A DNA stretch of 64,000 nt, taken from contig CAUYUJ010017629.1 of NCBI GenBank assembly GCA_963575745.1, positions 1 to 64,000 on the forward strand, written 5' to 3'. Made by a program: the position numbers and the translations under genes. The notes under the pieces are model-generated. The model had not been told where the DNA came from, made no database searches, and was given only the letters and a program-made list of their open reading frames with translations. Position 1 is the first letter of the stretch. Every line of letters begins with the position of its first letter. Positions 1 to 9,675 of the stretch are shown here, in pieces. Origin of the DNA: Prorocentrum cordatum (lineage: Eukaryota; Sar; Dinophyceae; Prorocentrales; Prorocentraceae).

Positions 1-79
1 GCCGCGCGCGGCCCAGGGTCGCGCGCCTTTCCTGTGCCCAGGGCGGTCTGTCTAGGATCGGCGCTGGCGCGCGATTTCA

Positions 80-167
80 GTCCTCCGCCGACCACGCCAG
101 CGCTGGGGCCATCCCCCTTCTCCAGCCTCTCCTTCTCCTTGTCTTTCTCCTTCTGAGCCTTCATGGC
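80..167 (-). CDS. Possible exon, charged (K/E-rich) segment
   Basis: On the minus strand an acceptor-like CCCGCAG at 168-176 is followed by an open frame reading AMKAQKEKDKEKERLEKGDG, a highly charged, helix-prone stretch with high GC3. The left boundary is not defined. It is probably a fragment of a minus-strand gene that continues left of the window or into the exons near 1 kb. No family is recognised. Confidence 0.3.
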
Positions 168-304
168 CTGCGGGAGCCGCTTCACCTCCGAGGCTGAAAA
201 CATGCGCCGCCTTCGCGCTTCCGCCCCCGCCCCCCCCTGGGCGGGGGTCAAGGGATGGGGGGGGGGGGAGCGACGGAATCGGCGGTGGTGCATATTTCTA
301 GCCC

Positions 305-395
305 CCCCCATTCACCAGCCACGGCAGGGACACGTCGCTCCTCGACACGTTCATGCACTGCGTGCCGTCCAGGAACAAGGCTGGCGGGGGCGGCT
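305..395 (-). CDS. Possible short exon
   Basis: The minus strand is open and reads ALFLDGTQCMNVSRSDV followed by SLPWLVN, which is compositionally protein-like compared with the flanking G-runs. It is too short for a family call and its splice borders are not clear. Confidence 0.2.
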
Positions 396-455
396 GCCGC
401 CCATCCTCTGGCGGGCAAAGGCAATGGGGCGGGGTGGACTGGCATCGGGGGGGGG

Positions 456-965
456 GCGCGTGGACCTGAAGTCGGAGTCGGCGATGCATCGTCGCAGCGT
501 CGTCGATGGATCGGCGATGAGCCCCCGATCGCGAATCAGCGCGTTCCTGGGCAAGTTCGGGGGCTCGGGTCATCGGACCCCTATCGGAGATCACTCGGGG
601 GGGCGCGTGGACCTGGAGTCGGAGTCGGCGATGCTTCGTCGCGTCGTCGTCGATGGATCGGCGATTCGGCGATGAGCAACCGATCGCGAATCGGCGCGTT
701 TTCCCGGGCAGTTACGGGGGCTCTGGTCAACGGAACCCCTAATCGAAGAACAATCGGTAGGGGCGCGTGGACCTGTAGTCGGAGTCGGCGATGCTTCGTC
801 GCGGCGCCGTCGATGGATCGGCGATTCGGCGATGGGCCCCCGATCGCGAATCCGCGCGTTCCTATCTAGATTCGGGGGTTCGGGCCATCGGGCACCTATC
901 GGAGATCAATGGGCGAGTGATGGTTAGTTGATGCACCCCCCCCCAATGCCTATCCCCCGGTGGTT
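456..965. repeat. Tandem array of hairpin repeat family R1
   Basis: Three successive degenerate units of about 150-165 bp begin near 456, 600 and 765. Each contains GGGGCGCGTGGACCTG, then a GTCGGAGTCGGCGATG segment, a GTCGATGGATCGGCGAT segment and a CGATCGCGAATC segment. The right end (GATCAATGGGCG, then TTGATGCACCCCCC and a run ending GGTTGCCC) matches the ends of related single copies near 27.9, 39.2 and 60.7 kb. This looks like an inverted-repeat element family that expanded locally. Confidence 0.65.
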
Positions 966-1095
966 GCCCATGATCCTCCTCCTCCCACGCGTCCAAGACG
1001 TCATCCTCATCCTCCTCCTTGGCCATGTCGACGTCCCTGTCGCCGTCCTCGAGCGGGCCGCGGGGGCCGTGGTAGAGCGAACTTCGGCGAGTCAT
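960..1095 (-). CDS. Probable acidic exon
   Basis: The minus strand from ATG at 1095 reads MTRRSSLYHGPRGPLEDGD and then an acidic run (AKEEDEDDVLDAWEEED). Codon use is GC3-rich and the acidic run is unlike the low-complexity background. It abuts the end of repeat array R1, so the exon may be partly repeat-derived at its 3' side. Function unknown. Confidence 0.35.
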
Positions 1096-1574
1096 GTCGA
1101 TCAGCGGGAGCAGGTTCGCCTGCGAGCAAGGGGGCCCTCCCCCCCATCCCCCCCCCTCCTCCGCCCCCTCGACTTCCCCTCGCCATCGAGCCGCGCCCCT
1201 CGTCGGACTGATCTGGCCCGACGCCCGAAATCTCGAATGTGCCTGGGGGGCACGTCAGAGGATGGGGGGGCGCAGGGCGCTCGGGGGGCGCGCCGCTTGC
1301 TCTGTCCATCCGCAATGTCTGTCGGGGGTCAAACTGGCCGACGCGGTCGCGCCGAAACCTCCGAAGTTGCGCCGATTACCAAAATCGAGCGCCGTCGGGT
1401 TCCCGCGCGCTGATCTCGCAAAGGCAGGGGGCCTGGCTCGGGAACGCATTCGACCGAAATCCCCCCTCTCTTCATCCCCCCTCCTCATCATCATCGCAGT
1501 CGCCCCCCTGCCCCCCGGGCCCTCTGGAGCCGCTCTGGCCCGAGAGAGCCGCCCCGCCCCGAGCCCGAACGTCA

Positions 1575-1690
1575 GAGATGATGGCTGCCCACAAGGACCC
1601 CATGATCGCCCTCAGCGAAGCGCTCGCCGCCGCCTTGGAGGCAGCATCCATGGCCGCCAACGGAATCGCTGCGCTGGCCGCCATCTCCAA
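1575..1690 (+). CDS. Possible Ala-rich helical exon (strand ambiguous)
   Basis: After an acceptor-like CGTCAG the plus strand reads MMAAHKDPMIALSEALAAAL and continues as an Ala-rich helix to ISK. The minus strand is also open here, so strand is uncertain. The plus frame has the more C/G-ending codons. No domain recognised. Confidence 0.2.
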
Positions 1691-1699
1691 GGGAAAGAT

Positions 1700-2660
1700 A
1701 CCGATACCGATGCCGTTTCTCAACATGGGGAGTCGTCGGAATCGAACTGCTGGACTCGCCTCCCGGGGATCGTGGTCGGGCCCCGCTGGGCCGCACCCTA
1801 GATCGCTGGGCCCTCGGAAAAAAAAGCAAAACGCGGGACCCCGCGGGGCGCTCGGGGGCGAGGGGCCTGCGAGGTGGGATGGGGGAAGTGAGCCTTTGGG
1901 CGCGGAGGCCAGGGAAACTTGATATCATGTGTTGCCCCCTCTTGTTTTTTGAAACGGAACAGGGGGTTGCGCGGTTGCGCCAGGAAGTGGGGCCCAGAGG
2001 AAGAGGAGCTCTAGGAAGTGGAGCCTCGGTGAGTCTAGAATTTGTCGGTCGTCGTCGAATGCGGCATCGGTATTCGGCGCCTCGAAGGCCAGGTCCCGCG
2101 GACACGACCGCTTCGCTGAGACTGTGGAGGATCGGAATCGGTAGGGGGGAGAGGTCAATCAAGAGTCGGCATGTCGACCTGGATGAAGACATGAAGACCC
2201 CGTTCCTCCCCCGACTCCTCCCCATCCCCCTCCTCATCGCCCCCCTCTCCTCTCCCCGCTGACCCTTCTCCCGTTCCCCACCGTTCCCCCCCTGCCCCTC
2301 ATTCTCTTCCCCACCGCCCCCCCCCCCGCTCCGCCGCTGGCCCCCCCATCAGCCCATCAGGAGCGTCGGGAATATCTGGCAGAGGACGCGTTGAGGTGGA
2401 GGGTGGCCCTGGCGGCGGCGTACGGCACGGCTTGGGATCAGGGGGGAGCGGCGAGAGCGGCGGCGGAGGCTGGCAACGCTGACACGGCTGACACCACTGC
2501 TGACACCCCAGCTGACACCATGTCCATTGGGGCCACCGAGGACTAGAGGCCGAAGGGGCCGAGGCCGAGGAGGAGACCAGGAGGGCGGCGGCGAGAAGGC
2601 GAGGCGAGGAGAGCTGAGCGAGCTGAGTTGCGAGGCAACGGCTTCAGATTATTGCGCTGC
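1700..2660. other. No gene recognised
   Basis: This stretch is made of C-runs, G-runs and pyrimidine-rich low-complexity DNA. It has a short direct repeat of GCTGACAC near 2480-2520. I see no frame with protein-like composition. Confidence 0.5.
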
Positions 2661-3929
2661 CTAGCGGGAAACAAGAGCGCGCGCGGCACCCCCGTCCACT
2701 TCGTCCGCCTCCGCCCAGGGGTCCACTACCACGGGCTCCGACACGTCGGCAGCGGGCTCGGCTGCGATTTCCTCCTCGCCCAGCTCCTCTAACTCTGTCA
2801 TCTCGCTCTCCCGCCCGCTCTCCGCGTCCGTGCGATGCCCATCAGCACTGTCATGGCCATTCTCATTCTCGGCGGCCGAAGGGGCCAGCTCTGGCGTGGC
2901 GGGCTGGCGAGGGCCAGATTCAGGAGTGCGCGGGCTCGGGTGCATTGCGACGGGCGTCGGGGGGAGCACGGTCACGGCGGTGGACCGAACCTGCCCGCTC
3001 AAGGGCAGCACGACCTGCGACCCCTCGATCGAGCCGCCAGCGTCAACGATCGCGGCGGCGGCGGCCTCCAGCCCGAGCCCCTCGCCCCCCGCCTGCTCGG
3101 TCCGCTCGGTCGGCTCGTCCTGGCTGCCGCTGGTCAGCACGGGCCCCCCCTCGTCCACCTGCTCGGTCTGCTCGGTCGGTTCGCCCTGGCTGCCGCTGAA
3201 CCCGTGCGAGTCCACGCCCATCGAGTCGGCCACGTCGATGACGATGGACTCCCGCTGCGACTGCGGCAACCCCAGCCCGACCTCCTCGGGCTGCTCGGTC
3301 GGGCTGCCCCCCCTGGAACAGTTCGAGCCAGCGCTGATGCAATCGATCGCGTCGATGGCGATGGCGACGACGGCCCCCTCCTGCTGCTGCCGCGGCCGCC
3401 GCACCCCCTGCTCGCCCTGCTCGGTCTGGTCGGTCGGATCGACGGCCTCCTCCTGCCGCTGCTGCGGGCGCCGCACCTGCTGCCCCTCGTCTACGTCTGA
3501 GTCGGAGACCGCGATCGGCGACGCGGGGTCGCGGGCGCATGTCTCCATCGGCGCACTCGCTCGGCCGACGATGTCGATGTAGTCATCGCCGAACATGGCT
3601 TGCAGCTCCGACAGTAGCGAATCGCGCCCGCCCTCGTCACCGTCGCCGCCGCCGCCGTCTCCGCCGCACCTGCTTCGGCTGCGGCTCCTGGGCCCCAGCT
3701 CGAGCGGGGGCGGCGGTTGCGGCGCGAAGCGCCCGGGCGGGTCTGGCATGGGCTCGGGCCCAGGCTCGGCAGAACCTGAACCCGCGTCTCCCGCCCGCGC
3801 AGCCGCCCCGCCCCCCCTCTTCGGCCGCCAGTTGCTAAACTCGACATATGCTCGCCATTGGGTTCGCTCGGTCAGCTGGCTAGGCCCAATGGAGTCTTCG
3901 TCGCCACCGCCCTCGGACATGGATGACAT
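2661..3929 (-). CDS. 422-aa acidic Gln/Glu-rich repeat protein, hypothetical
   Basis: An uninterrupted minus-strand frame runs from ATG at 3929 to a stop at 2661. The N-terminal 40 residues contain the best globular-looking segment (ERTQWRAYVEFSNWRPKRGG). The middle carries imperfect repeats built on GSQ-EPTEQTEQ-(V/A)-GG spaced about 25-30 residues apart, plus a segment LLSELQAMFGDDYIDIVG. The C-terminus is strongly acidic (ELEELGEEEIAAEPAAD). It looks intrinsically disordered. It follows the 8.9-4.5 kb gene on the same strand and could be a separate gene or a terminal exon. No AG|G acceptor is present in frame near the Met, which favours a genuine start. No family is recognised. Confidence 0.5.
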   Translation of the reverse strand: MSSMSEGGGDEDSIGPSQLTERTQWRAYVEFSNWRPKRGGGAAARAGDAGSGSAEPGPEPMPDPPGRFAPQPPPPLELGPRSRSRSRCGGDGGGGDGDEGGRDSLLSELQAMFGDDYIDIVGRASAPMETCARDPASPIAVSDSDVDEGQQVRRPQQRQEEAVDPTDQTEQGEQGVRRPRQQQEGAVVAIAIDAIDCISAGSNCSRGGSPTEQPEEVGLGLPQSQRESIVIDVADSMGVDSHGFSGSQGEPTEQTEQVDEGGPVLTSGSQDEPTERTEQAGGEGLGLEAAAAAIVDAGGSIEGSQVVLPLSGQVRSTAVTVLPPTPVAMHPSPRTPESGPRQPATPELAPSAAENENGHDSADGHRTDAESGRESEMTELEELGEEEIAAEPAADVSEPVVVDPWAEADEVDGGAARALVSR

Positions 3930-4235
3930 GGCTCAGTCGTGGCTCGAGTCGTTCGAACCGAAATGTCTACGGACCCCAATGGCGTCAGATTGAAGCGCGG
4001 GCCCTGTGGGCCGCCCGCTTCTGATCGCCCTCGCCACTGCTGCGCGCCAGACTTTCCGCCAGATGGATGGGTGATCGGGAAGCGCGCGGTCGGCGTTGCT
4101 CGGCACGGCTTGGGGCGCGAAGGTGGCGGCCGCAAATTCTGCTCGGACGGGCGGGCGGGCGGGCCGACAGACGGCGGGTTGGCAGCTCGGCTCTAGCAGA
4201 GCTGCAATTCGGCAATCCATCGGTTCAACGGCGAC

Positions 4236-4268
4236 GGTGATCGGCGATCGGTCCGATCGCCGATCACC
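4236..4268. repeat. Perfect 33-bp palindrome
   Basis: Two 16-bp arms (GGTGATCGGCGATCGG and its complement) flank a single T. Copies of ATCGGTTCAACG lie on both sides, so it is the core of a small inverted-repeat element. The GATCGGCGAT motif is shared with repeat families R1 and R2. Confidence 0.8.
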
Positions 4269-4476
4269 ATCGGTTCAACGCCGCGATGATGGTGATGATG
4301 GTCAGATCGCCGATCGGACCATCATCGCCATCATCGCGGCGCCGCGGCGGCGGCGGGCAGCGGGCGGGAGACGCGGCGATGACACGCTAGAGTGCGAGGG
4401 GCGGCGGCGGCTGGGCAGGAGAGGGGGGCGATGCTGAGCGGCGCGGGAGGAGTCGGAAGGGGGGGGGGGCGCGAGC

Positions 4477-7400
4477 CTTGTTCAGGCCCGCGGCAGTCTG
4501 GTAGTCCACGACCCTCCCCGAGAAAGGCAGCTCCGTCTTGCCCCCCGAGCCGTCGCCCGCCAGGTCCAGCACCTTCGCGACGATGATCTTCTTAGGACCG
4601 CCGCCCTCCTCATCCTTGCCCTTGTCGGTGTCCTTCTGCTGGATCTCCTGGCGGGGTGGGCGCATCGCGGGCTCCCTCGTCCCTCGTCCCTCGCCCGCGA
4701 CTCGCCCTCCCCTCCTCCCTCCTCCCTCCTCCGCCGCCCCCCTCCTCCTCCGCCACCAATGCGCCCGCTGCAGCGTTCCCAATGTGTTTCCAGGGTGGGC
4801 GTGGAGCTGAGACGGGCAACGTGCGCTTGAGGGTTAGCGCCGCCGTCCAAGAAGCGCAAATTGCATGCTGTTGTGTACCCCCGCCAGTTTGCGTGGTTCC
4901 TGGTGATGAAGGTCTGCAGCTCAGAGGCGATCAGCTTGGTGACGCTCACCGTGTGTCTGGTCATTGCGATCTCCTTGTTCGAGGCGACGTTGTACACGTT
5001 GGAGATGACCTGCCACGATTCCCGCTGCTCTCCTGGCTGGGGCGGGGCGGGCAATTGGCGACGCTCCGCCCAGCGGCGGCGCGACGGCTGGGCGACGAGA
5101 ACTGCCCGGGCAACCTGCGGGTTCACAGAGGGGGGGGACGCGGGGACGCTAGCAGGTGCGAAGTGGAACGCGCCTCTTCCCGAAGCATGCGGTCGCTCCT
5201 TCGTCGTCAGCCCTCTCCGCCTGCCCCTGCTCGATCAGCGCGAGCGCGGTCGTCGTCTCCTCCCCCTGCTGGCCGTGAGGGTGCGCCGCCTGCAGGCGCT
5301 GGGCCAGGTAGTCGCCCAAGTTCTCCTTGATCGCCGCGGTGGCCACCTCCTGCGGATACTTCTGCTTCCACACCTCCAAGGCTTTGTCAGTCATGGCATT
5401 CTTCTGCGTCAGGAACACGTCGTGGGTTTCATTGTACACAATGCTGGCGTGCCTGATGCCGTGCTTGACCAGCGCGTCGTTGCACATCGACCAAGTGCTC
5501 TTCTGCAGGCAGGTCTGCAAGCTGCTCAGGTCATCCAAGAACTTGCCGTCTGGATACTGGCTGACGTGATCCACTGCGTCGGCCGCCGAGCGCACGAAGG
5601 AGTCCATGACGTCCTTCCAGCTGAAGCTCCTGTTCATCGGCGTCGGCTCTACGATCTTGGGATCCTGCGCAGGAGAGGAGGCGTCGACGTCGCCGCCGAT
5701 GGGGGGGGGGCGTCACAGGGGGGGCGGCGAGCGAAGGCGCCGACCAACGGGGCGACCCCGGGGCGAGCGAGCAGAGGCAGCTCGAAGCGTCGGGCGAATG
5801 GCGATATTTGGGGCGGTATCCGATACCGAAACCTCCCGGCAGAGATAGCTCCGAGTGAGCTCCAGAGCCCGAGAGGGGCAAAACAGCGACGCCAAACGAA
5901 ACCCCCAGACCTGCCAACGGGCCAACAACCCCAAAGCGAAGCTCAGACACGAGGAAACGGCGGGACGCCGCATCCCACATGATGTTGTAGACGATCTTCG
6001 GCCACGCCTGCATCTGCCCGTCCCGCGAGATGGCGCAGCAATCGAACGCGCCCGCCCACGTGCGCGCCAACTGCTCCACGAGCTTCGGCACGAGCGGGAC
6101 TTGGCATGCCAGCGGGAGGCCAGTGGGATCGCGCGCGCGCTCACAAGCGCGCGCGCCCCAGTTGGAGACGCCGACGCCCGCCCGATCCCACGATCCGCCC
6201 ATCGCACCTGCGCCCAGCAAGCGCCATCCAACGATCGCCCTCAACGCCTCGACTCGACGCCCTCGACGCGAGGATCGCGCCGAGAGAACCCGCGCGGCCA
6301 AGACAGGGCAGATGGCAGATGATCCGTCGGCGATCGGGCAGACAGCGGCAGCAGCGGAGCGAACCCAGTGGACAGAGCAACGTCTCGTGTCTAAGGCTCT
6401 GGCCCACGCGATCGCCAAGTGGGAAGCTCTGCGACGACATAATGGTGAGGCAGTGGAAGAAGTGCGACATGCGGAGGACGTGCATGTCGGCAACCTTGAT
6501 ATCAAGGTAACGCTCGACCAGCCCCTTGAAGCTCTCGACGCCCTCGAGCTCGGACTTCTTGGCAGCGTCCACGGCGGCCTCGGGGGAGCACGGACGCCGC
6601 GGGCGCGCCCCCCGCCACCCCCTCCCCCGCAACGAGTCGGATCGGCCAAGCCGCCCCTGGGGAACGCGGCCGACCCGAAAGGCCGAAAGCGGGGCGGAAA
6701 GCGCGCAACACAACGGCCATCTCTGAGGGCCATCTCTCTCGCCCGCCCATTATCTCACCCCCCCCCCTCCCGCCCCGCCCGCCCTTTCGCCCAACTCGCC
6801 CCCCCCCCCCCCCCATCCCCTCCTCCGCCCCCGCCATCCATCCATCCGCCTCCTGTCACCCGTTGCCCCGTTGCCCCCGCCCCTCGCGCCTCGCACAAGC
6901 GCGCGCACCCCGTCCCACTCCTCGGGCACCGCCGCCAGGACGGCGTCGATGAGCACGCCTCCAAGCACGCGCAGGCCAGCCGCTTCCGAATCGAACTTCT
7001 CCCTGTGGGTTGCCACTTGGGTCAGGGTCTCCATCATTGCCTGCGCGGGGGGGGGGGTCGTTCACCTCTCTCGCGGCGGCGGGTGGGAGTTGCAGATCGG
7101 CAGATCGGACGGCAACGGCGTGATGTGAGAGGATCGAAAAGGTGGAGGAGGGCTAAGGAAAAGTAAGGAAAGCTGGGAACCTCGCCCTGGTGACGGACGG
7201 ATGCTCAGATTGCCTCTACCCGCGAGGCACGAGGCTTTGGCGCCCTGCCAGGCACCCCATGCCCCTGAGTCCCTGGATGGGACGCTCAAGTCGGGCGCCA
7301 TTAGGCGACGGCTGGGCGGGCGAGGAAGAGGAGCGAGGAGGAGAAGGAAGGGCGCGGGGCATCGTGGGGGGGGGAGTTCAGGAAGACCCGACGGACCTGA

Positions 7401-7744
7401 CACTTGCACTACACTGCCCCGGGAAAAGGCGAGTGAGGATCGGGGAAGCGGGTGAGACGGAGGTGGAGGTTCACTCCCAGGGCGGCGACCTTGCTGATGC
7501 AGCTGCCCGCGGTCTCCAGCGCGAGGATGGGGATTCGGCGCCAGTTGACGCGCTCGTTGAACCCGAGAAACGCTGAAGCATGCAGAGCGAGGGCCTCCGC
7601 GCCCGCGACGAACTGCATGGCGCTCTTCTCCTTTTCGACTTCCTCCGCCCGCCGATCTGCCACGTCGCCTGGCGCGGCCCAGGGGGCGGCAATGGGGGGG
7701 GGGGGGGGTGCGGCGCCGAGGCAGGACCCCAGATGGTGTGGGCA

Positions 7745-7777
<33 letters not shown>

Positions 7778-8873
7778 CGGGGGCGGGGGCGCGACGAATC
7801 GATGGCAATATCGAGCGGCAAGGTGGCCTCCGTCAACGACATCAGTGCACACGATCGCCTTGTAGTCTTCGTCCGACGGGCGGGGCTGGAGCTTGGCCTT
7901 GATGTAGCGGTCCTTCTTGAAGCTCGCCCGTAATGAAGTCCACCCGCCAAGCACCTTCTGACTCCCGTTCACGATGAGCTTCAGGTCGAACTTGGGGACC
8001 ACGGAGCAATACAAAGCAATGTGGGTGAAAGCCGACGTCTTGTCTTCGTCCTAGCAACGGCCCAGCGCCCCCGCTGCTCAACCCGCCCCGCTCCGCCCTC
8101 CGCGCCAACTATCGATCGCCAAGAAATCGCCGAGCAACCTCGACTCGACCTCTGCCCGACCTGAGCTTCCGTCAAACCAAACCTCCTCCCAGGAGAGCCA
8201 AAATCGACTCGACGAGTCGGATCGGAGATCGACGCGAATCGGATCGGTTGAAATCGTCAGCCGGTTCGGGAGAGGTCGTAACGGCCCGCAGCGGCGGACA
8301 TCGATGCCCCCAGTTAGGAACCCAGGAGTCGGATCCGCATCGCAACCCGAAGTGGAATCGAAGCATAATCCGAAGCCATCGAAATCAAATCGAAACGAGT
8401 GGTAGGAACCGAAACGGCGAAACGAACCCTGCCACCCACCCCCCTGTTGATTCGATTCGATTCTCCGCCCGCCCGCCGCCCCGACGCACTTCTACGCCGC
8501 CCCGCCTCCCCCCCCGCCGTCCTGCAGCAGCCGTTCCAAGTAGCGGCCCTGCCTCTCCAGGTGCTCGAAGAGATCGGCCTCCTCGTGCATGGCCTCACCC
8601 TGATCCTCGCGAAGACGGCTCTCGATGCTGGCCATGTGCTCCTCGAGGCGCGCGGCGGAGGGCCGCGCGGCTGCCGCCCCCCCCTGCCGCCCCCCCCGCC
8701 CCCTTCCCCCCATGGCCCCCGGGGAAGGCGCGGGCGGGGCGGGGGCGGGCGCGGGGGGGTGCGGGGATGCGGGCTGGATGCGAGAATCGCCAAGGCTTTC
8801 CCTGCCCTCTTTTCGATTATTTGCAAGAAACCATCCTCTCCTCAGCCCAGGGCCCGAAGTCGATCTTTGACAG
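4477..8873 (-). CDS. Intron-rich gene of unknown function (gene M3)
   Basis: Minus-strand exons that join in phase are 8873-8841 (weak, 11 codons), 8641-8522 (coiled coil, EHMASIESRLRED...YLERLLQ), 8050-7831, 7656-7490, 7040-6888, 6578-6404, 6099-5951, 5664 to about 5203-5212, 5009 to about 4880-4974, and 4647-4477. Recognisable protein-like stretches include YCSVVPKFDLKLIVNG, RYLDIKVADMHVLRMSHFFH, LARTWAGAFDCCAISRDG, NRSFSWKDVMDSFVRSAADA and KKIIVAKVLDLAGDG. Several junctions use GA or GC at the 5' splice site. After 4477 the frame stays open to a stop at 4387, a possible alternative end. I recognise no domain. The order and phase agreement argue that the exons form one gene, but N-terminal exons may be missing. 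Context: it is codirectional with the gene that ends at 9676. Confidence 0.5.
7690..7790. repeat. G-run tract
   Basis: Two long G homopolymer runs (around 7694-7709 and 7747-7778) lie inside an intron of the gene above. They have obvious G-quadruplex potential and are also a likely place for sequencing length errors. Confidence 0.8.
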
Positions 8874-9257
8874 CTGCAAGGTACTTTCCGAGGCCCGCCC
8901 AGAACGACCGCAACCTTGCCAGAGTAAGTATCCCGCGCACCATGCGCTCATAATGAATAGCGGCACACACGGGCCCCCCATGCGGCGTCTCTGTCTCGCA
9001 CCCTGCCGACGCCGATGCTGGAGGCACATCTCGCTTTGCCATGGCCCGCGAAGTTCGGACACGGGCACGACGGCTTGAGAATACAGCGGTCGATGGAGGG
9101 GGATCTGGCGGCGAGGGGGAGGGCGGGAGGGCAATGGTTGGAGCTCGGGCCCCTCGAGTCGTCGAGGGCCCCAGGGCCCCTGGCGCCCATTCCCTGGGCT
9201 GAGCGCCAAGAGCGCTCTCGTGGCCCTCGCGACGACCGTTTGGTTTATTGTTGTTTG

Positions 9258-9301
9258 TGTGTGTTTCTCTCTCTCTCTCTCTCTCTCTTTCATTATGTAT
9301 T

Positions 9302-9391
<90 letters not shown>

Positions 9392-9402
9392 CCTCCCTCT
9401 CT
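9258..9402. repeat. (CT)n microsatellite
   Basis: Nearly uninterrupted CT dinucleotides with a T-run in the middle. The Leu/Ser ORFs on plus and Arg/Glu ORFs on minus across it are artefacts of the repeat. Confidence 0.95.
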
Positions 9403-9675
9403 CTCGCCCCTCATCCGCCCACCACCCCCTCTACCTCTACCTCTACGCAGCTACGCATTGCATATATACATGTGTATATATAGACTTGGACTGACATGAA
9501 CGCACCTCTCTCTCTCATACCTTGGACCTTGCCGATCCCGAGGGCAAGGGGCCAGGGGCAGCGCGCCATTCGCCTGGGCGGTCACGACTCTGCGCCTGGC
9601 GGCCCCACGCGCACGCACGGGGGCAGAGAGGCAGAGAGGTCCGACGACGAAGGCCGATGACAGCGGCCCGATGTC

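Noticed and set aside
6000-7166. 378-aa plus-strand ORF
   Set aside because: Overlaps minus-strand exons at 6099-5951, 6578-6404 and 7040-6888 that join in phase; the plus frame is Pro/Arg-rich low complexity.
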